Of a stretch of 10,791 bases of DNA, positions 6,617 to 10,791 are shown one piece after another (the first letter of the stretch is position 1; every line of letters starts with the position of its first letter). Below the pieces are notes generated by a model, which worked only from the letters and a program-made list of their open reading frames with translations, did no database searches and was not told the DNA's origin. The position numbers and the translations under genes were made by a program. Origin of the DNA: Phoronis pallida (lineage: Eukaryota; Phoronida; Phoronidae); contig JAOXYC010226237.1 of NCBI GenBank assembly GCA_028565715.1, positions 1 to 10,791 of the forward strand, given 5' to 3'.

Positions 6617-7243
6617 TCATGTTTCTGCAGCACCCCTTATACGACTCATATCAAGATTAACATAGGGAATGCTGCCTTTCTTCCACCTCCTATATAACAC
6701 ATATCCCACCATAACAACAAGCAGTAGGGCAGTACATCCCACCACGACACCAATGATGGCTCCAGTGTCTAGAGACGGCCCATTTTTGCATTTACCGCCC
6801 GATTTAGCCGGCTCTGTCTTGTTGGATGGTGTGGTAGATACCATGACTATGGGAGTAGTGGTTTTTGTGTCGTTGGGAGTGGTTGCACCTCCAGTTCCAT
6901 TTGTGGTTGTCGCCTGGGAGGTATGTGAAGTGACAACAGCAGGTGGTAAAGTGGTGATGTTTGGAGTGCCAGATTGGTTTGTACTAGTAGTTGCTTGAGT
7001 GGTTACTGTTGTTACTGGTGGTGCTGATGTTGTTACATTATCTAGCCCAGTAGCTATTGTCGTAGTCGCAACTTTTGCACCAGTGGTCGGCACCGTAGTT
7101 GTATCATTTGCACCATTGGCGGCCACAGTACTTGTGGCATTTGCATCGACGTTTGCAATAGGTACATTATTATCAGCACATTTTACACAGCCAATCATGA
7201 TAGCCACAAGCAGACACATGGTGCTCATGCTGAGTGACACCAT
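6617..7243 (-). CDS. Mucin-like type I membrane protein with ITIM-like / YxxPhi tail (gene 2)
   Basis: A 208-residue protein of unrecognised family with the same plan as gene 1. Residues 1-22 form a signal peptide (MVSLSMSTMCLLVAIMIGCV). Residues 23-159 are Thr-, Ala- and Asn-rich, predicted to be heavily O-glycosylated, with eight N-glycosylation sequons (N35, N46, N69, N89, N95, N115, N124, N141) and a single juxtamembrane Cys, C152, that could pair two chains. The transmembrane helix (161-184) opens with GxxxGxxxG (G161, G165, G169), then RRWKKG and a 24-residue tail with IPYVNL (192-197). That motif fits ITIM and YxxPhi patterns, and YVN also fits a Grb2-type pYxN site. The start ATG has A at -3 and G at +4. 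The coding region is a single exon. Thr replaces much of the Ser seen in gene 1, so ectodomain sequence similarity is weak and paralogy rests on architecture and tail. Function unknown. Confidence 0.85.
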   Translation of the reverse strand: MVSLSMSTMCLLVAIMIGCVKCADNNVPIANVDANATSTVAANGANDTTTVPTTGAKVATTTIATGLDNVTTSAPPVTTVTTQATTSTNQSGTPNITTLPPAVVTSHTSQATTTNGTGGATTPNDTKTTTPIVMVSTTPSNKTEPAKSGGKCKNGPSLDTGAIIGVVVGCTALLLVVMVGYVLYRRWKKGSIPYVNLDMSRIRGAAET

Positions 7244-7800
7244 CTTGTATGCAGAGTCTTGCTGTGTGGTTGAGTTGAGATAAATGTTTATCTGTGTTGT
7301 GAAAGTTTACACCTCCTAGTGTCTTATGCTGACAACAAGATGGTAGCAGTATCACACTGATCCACAGTTCAGTTTAATTCACCAAACCTGATACGCGATT
7401 CAGTCCTCTAACCTTTGACAAATGTTGCTAGCCGAAACTCATGAGCCGAAACTAGACCACAAACGTATATCATGCAACAGGTAGGGTTACAATAAGTATC
7501 AACGTGTCACGTCCAAAGGTTTTAGAAACAGGAAAACAAGTGTATAACGCAACACAACCGAACACTCCTCATACACTGCTCACGACAATGTTGATGGAAT
7601 AACAATACATGGCCCAAATTACAGGTCACATGTCGCTTGTTTAGTTATGATATACCACGCAGTCACAAGGAAGTTATTATGCGTTGACCTGGATAAACGT
7701 GTTTACACCTGAGTGTATATTACTAGCAGCTCAATATGACCTAGACACTTTTTACCTGCATAAATATACAACAGGTGACATTTGAATGTCGATGACCTAC
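7244..7800. promoter_or_regulatory. 5' flank of mucin-like gene 2 with clustered AGGTCA half-sites
   Basis: Upstream of the minus-strand gene, expected to hold its 5' UTR and promoter. Nuclear-receptor-type half-sites AGGTCA/TGACCT occur at 7623-7628, 7685-7690, 7737-7742 and 7793-7798. A decamer, AGCCGAAACT, is repeated at 7430-7439 and 7444-7453. An E-box-type GTCACATGTC lies at 7625-7634, overlapping the first half-site. No confident TATA box is placed. Function of these sites is inference. Confidence 0.35.
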
Positions 7801-8716
7801 TAAACGTCAGTGCACAGATGCAATATCCACTTCATTTTTCAATAAATGATCTTAAAAATTCAATATCTGCAGTTATGCTGATTTTTTTTTACTTGTTGTA
7901 TCACAAAGATTTTTGTAATTTCATTGATCAAGTGGTTAAAAAACTTACAAGGAAGTAAAGCAATTTTGAAACTTGTTTTCATGAAACACATGGATGATTT
8001 AAGATGTATTTCGCAATAACACACGAGATGAGATATCTTAAAATTAAAAATAACATTTTGCAATAAATATCATCTATATTCCTACCAAATTATTTCCGGA
8101 AATTCGTTCTTGTCTTTAAAATACAATTTTCTGTGATGTATTGTATATAACATCTTGCTTTCCATGGTTAAGATAACCACTGCTAATTTGAAAAAGAAAT
8201 CTTTTGATTTCGTAATATGATTTCTAGCAGCCATTTATTTGATGTTTTCACTTTATTGTCTGTCAAATTTCACATCAAATTGCATCCACTCGATCACAGC
8301 ATTCATCTCTTTGGTTTTGCTGAACTTTTAATTACTTCATAAGTTATTTTCCGCATAAATGGTTAGTGTTAAAAAGTGAACATTTTGTCCTAAATTTGTA
8401 ATTTGACAGAATAACTGCAGCAATCTTCTATTTTCAAAGATATTCAAAGGATTTTTAAAAGTCAGTCAATGTTGAGTTACGATAGGACTTGCAGAAAACT
8501 TGATGAGCTTCATCGTCAACAATGAGTTTTTGGCTCATCTGAAACAACAGGGGCTTGGTGACATTTTTTTAAAGAAAAACCTAGCAAACTTCTCAAACAT
8601 TTTCATGGACTACTTATGCATGTGCTTATATTTAGGTGAAAGAGGCACACCTTGCTTTAAAAAAGTGAGCTATTGGAACATCATTTGCGGGTGCGTGTAG
8701 CACTTTGGCTGAACCA
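7801..8716. other. Non-coding AT-rich region
   Basis: No gene recognised; short frames on both strands (for example 7860-8063 minus and 8500-8700 plus) lack domains or signals. A 12-bp palindrome ATTTCCGGAAAT sits at 8092-8103 and could bind ETS-type factors, without further support. No repeat family was recognised here. Confidence 0.5.
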
Positions 8717-9012
8717 AATAATAATAATAATAATGCCCAGTGCTTATATAGCGCTTTTTTATTCAAAGCGCTTTACAATTCTCAACATCATTACCCAGGC
8801 TCCGGGGATCTGTTCACTCAAGTACCATTTCAACTCCCCGGGGAGCATACAGCAGGCGAGCGGTATTCTCGAAAGAATCCCATAACCTTTTGCTAAACAC
8901 TCACAATACCATCCTATCCTAGCCCAGTAGGAAGCACTCAACCCAGGGCGCAAACCCAAGACCTTTTTGTTAAAAGGCCAGGACACCAACCACTAAGCTA
9001 CGAGCGCCTCCG
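8717..9012 (-). mobile_element. tRNA-headed SINE, near full length
   Basis: A minus-strand SINE of about 296 bp. The head at 9009-8946 has an A-box-like TAGCTTAGTGG and a B-box-like region near GGGTTTGCGCCC, with anticodon-loop CTTTTAA as in tRNA-Lys(UUU). The central body contains a GC-rich imperfect inverted repeat (GCTCCGGGG ... CCCCGGGGAGC) and the CCATTTCAACTCCCC block shared with the SINE at 5247-5899. The tail carries GTAAAGCGCTTTG and AAAGCGCTATATAA, a pair common at the 3' ends of animal SINEs and their LINE partners, then six AAT units (8717-8734). Flanking direct repeats are not obvious, so the insertion is old. The specific family name is not assigned. Confidence 0.8.
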
Positions 9013-9640
9013 TGGACAGTCTTAGAGATCTTAGGATTGTGCACGTTTCCTATGGTGGGTGTAACATTAAAACTCGCAGCAGATAATTAAGCTCTCAAAT
9101 TTGCATCAAATCTCGAGAAATGTCTGCTTTTTTAAGATTGAATTCAATGTGCCCATTATAATGAATGTTTCAAATTCAAAATGTACAGGTCGCGATCATA
9201 AAATGTGTATATTTTAAAAAAATTAGTGAACAATTATGGTCAGGAGTTCTAATAAAATCAAGCTCCCATGTTACCTGTGTGCACATGACAAAAGCATTTC
9301 ATTTCGATCCCTGTTTCATTTTTTCACAAAATAACTTTCTTTTTGGTCAAGCAAAAAATGTGTAAACTCCTCGGTAGCTTTCTGCCATTAATCAAGTCAG
9401 GCGATATTTTATGCATCATGGGATTGAAAACACCTCAAACTGTAAGCCGATTGGCTGTCTACGAATAACCGCGCCACGACTGACACAAATAACTACAATG
9501 TTATTATCTGGGAACACTAGCAAGGACGATTGTAAATCCGAAGCAAAACAAACCACAAACAAACGTAAATCTAATCATTTTAAGTATACTATTTCAAAAA
9601 TCAAAGTATTTCAGGTTTTAAGAAAAATATAATTCCATTT
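9013..9640. other. Non-coding region
   Basis: No gene or recognised repeat. Frames at 9165-9365 and 9411-9632 (plus) show no domains, signal peptides or biased composition beyond AT-rich background. Confidence 0.5.
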
Positions 9641-9758
9641 CCTACGCCAGATGGGATTTGAATCTCGCCTATCGGGGTAGGATTTGAACAAACAATGGAT
9701 AATGGTTTATGGACCCCAACAGTCAAATCCCAGCTGACGTAGGATATGCATTGTTTGT
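9641..9758. repeat. Interleaved inverted repeats (A-B-A'-B' order)
   Basis: Arm A (9641-9661, CCTACGCCAGATGGGATTTG plus one base) pairs with A' (9723-9743) in 19 of 21 positions. Arm B (9688-9697, ACAAACAATG) pairs perfectly with B' (9749-9758, CATTGTTTGT). B lies inside the A-A' loop while B' lies outside, a pseudoknot-like order. GGATTTGAATCTC inside A resembles a decayed tRNA T-arm, so this may be the relic of a retroposon or a small MITE. Confidence 0.5.
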
Positions 9759-10574
9759 CACAAAAACACACGGGAAATTCCGGTCCGACTTCAAATATTC
9801 CGGTAAAATACCGCAATACGTCAGTTAACGGGAACGCTGCTCTTTATAAACCTAATGGATCAGGGGTTTGTTAGCTAGCCATTACCTATTGCAATACCTT
9901 TAATGTTCTTACTTGTCACAAGTAATTTGAAGCATCAAATTGTATTTACTAAACAACAAGCATTTATGTCACTGCTTATTTATAAATGCATCAGTTAAAA
10001 TAAGTAGCAGTAACGTCATGGAAATCACTTTACCCACTAACATTGTAATTGGCAAAATGTTCTAAAGCCATGAACCTTCAGGATCTTAACTGTTAATTTT
10101 TGACCACTGCTTGGAAGCACTCAAGAAACCGCAATCTCTCTCACAACCTAAACCCAAGACTGAACTCTAGTTCCTTTGACGCAGGGGGGCTCCCGTTTTT
10201 TTACCAAAAGTAGGAGACTGTGTTTAAGCGGAGTGACATAATCAACATATACTTAGCGATAATTGATTATAGTGTAAGGAGAACAGACCATCGTTTGAGG
10301 GCTGTGGGAGAGACTACCAGTAAAAGAGTGAAAGATTTCTTAGTGTTTTGTTCAGCAAATGAATAGTGGGGGTTGAGTGAGGTCCTCCTGTATGGGACAC
10401 TAGGAGGCGCAATTCATTAGGGCACACTGTCTCCTCAAACCGTCAGAAACTGATAACTGTAGAAGACTCCTTGATAGATAAATTCACAACCCAAATTCAG
10501 GGCTTGGTAACAACAAGCACACAGACCACGAAATCGGGCACACGGTTCTCAAACAGACCGAAAAATAAGGCACG
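9759..10574. other. Non-coding region
   Basis: No gene identified. A TATAAA at 9845-9850 follows a TACGTCA (CRE-like) at 9817-9823, which would suit a plus-strand promoter, but no coding exon can be recognised downstream before the window ends. Higher GC around 10180-10430 may reflect an unresolved exon or repeat. Confidence 0.45.
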
Positions 10575-10674
10575 CGGACCCAAATGCGGAGTACACGGAC
10601 ACAGTACCGGGCCTGCGGACACTACAGAACTCTGTCCGTGTCACTTGGGTGTGTGTACCCGGTATTTGGGTCTG
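10575..10674. repeat. Imperfect nested inverted repeat, GC-richer than surroundings
   Basis: The left side (10575-10596, CGGACCCAAATGCGGAGTAC...) is an imperfect reverse complement of the right side (10651-10674, ...TACCCGGTATTTGGGTCTG). Inside, ACACGGACAC (10593-10602) matches CTGTCCGTGT (10632-10641). Related CGGAC/CAGACC words recur to the left (10522-10580). It could be a degraded foldback element or structured tandem repeat; no family is recognised. Confidence 0.45.
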
Positions 10675-10791
10675 ATAATCTGGGTTTTTGGCCACAGTAG
10701 TAGAAGGAATGAACCGACGAACGTTTTTACAACAAGATTCATTGTTCATATATATACAAATATTTACAGACAGTTAAACGTTTCGCACACG

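Noticed and set aside
6669-7283. Plus-strand open frames of 109 and 94 codons
   Set aside because: Antisense shadows of mucin-like gene 2, arising from Thr/Val-rich composition.
8946-9009. Functional tRNA-Lys(UUU) gene
   Set aside because: The anticodon loop is Lys-like, but the B box is degenerate (GGGTTTGCGCC) and the downstream sequence is SINE body and tail.
9845-9850. TATA box of a plus-strand gene
   Set aside because: TATAAA is common in AT-rich DNA and no downstream coding exon can be recognised, so it is mentioned only as a possibility.
10549-10749. 66-codon minus-strand frame
   Set aside because: It overlaps the nested inverted repeat, and its product shows no recognisable domain or signal.

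Overview
This is an AT-rich, repeat-laden stretch of a eukaryotic, almost certainly metazoan, genome. The repeats point to a marine invertebrate: tRNA-headed SINEs with AAT-repeat tails and the AAAGCGCT / GCGCTATATAA tail motif, a foldback DNA element family, and a GGACGGACGGAC-type dispersed repeat. An echinoderm, another invertebrate deuterostome or a mollusc would all fit; the sequence alone does not decide. There are no bacterial operons, Shine-Dalgarno sites, rRNA genes or CRISPR arrays.

Only two convincing protein-coding genes are visible. Both are intronless within their coding region, lie on the minus strand and are about 2.8 kb apart. Each encodes a small mucin-like type I membrane protein: signal peptide, Ser/Thr-rich ectodomain with N-glycosylation sequons, one transmembrane helix opening with GxxxGxxxG, a basic stop-transfer cluster and a short tail. 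Each tail has one (L/I)-P-Y-x-x-L motif 9-10 residues from the membrane. The motif fits both an ITIM-like phosphotyrosine site and a YxxPhi sorting signal. The shared layout suggests diverged tandem paralogues, with fast-evolving ectodomains and a conserved membrane/signalling module.

Layout: 1-1565 non-coding with one short perfect hairpin; 1566-1874 a 301-bp foldback MITE flanked by TTAA; 1875-2825 non-coding, probably partly the 3' UTR of gene 1; 2826-3830 mucin-like gene 1; 3831-4352 its 5' flank, with a cluster of TGATCA palindromes; 4353-4716 a truncated second copy of the MITE between two 67-69 bp direct repeats; 4717-5246 non-coding with a long imperfect hairpin; 5247-5899 a SINE interrupted by a 309-bp insertion, which is an almost perfect head-to-head inverted repeat carrying a fragment that looks like the N-terminal region of a Penelope-like retroelement protein, flanked by a 12-bp target-site duplication; 6236-6560 two degenerate tandem units of a dispersed repeat; 6617-7243 mucin-like gene 2; 7244-7800 its 5' flank, with clustered AGGTCA half-sites; 8717-9012 a second SINE of the same family; 9641-9758 interleaved inverted repeats; 10575-10674 another imperfect inverted repeat.

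The most interesting items are the two-gene mucin/ITIM-like module and the nested, dsRNA-forming inverted insertion in the SINE. Family names are pattern recognition, not database results.
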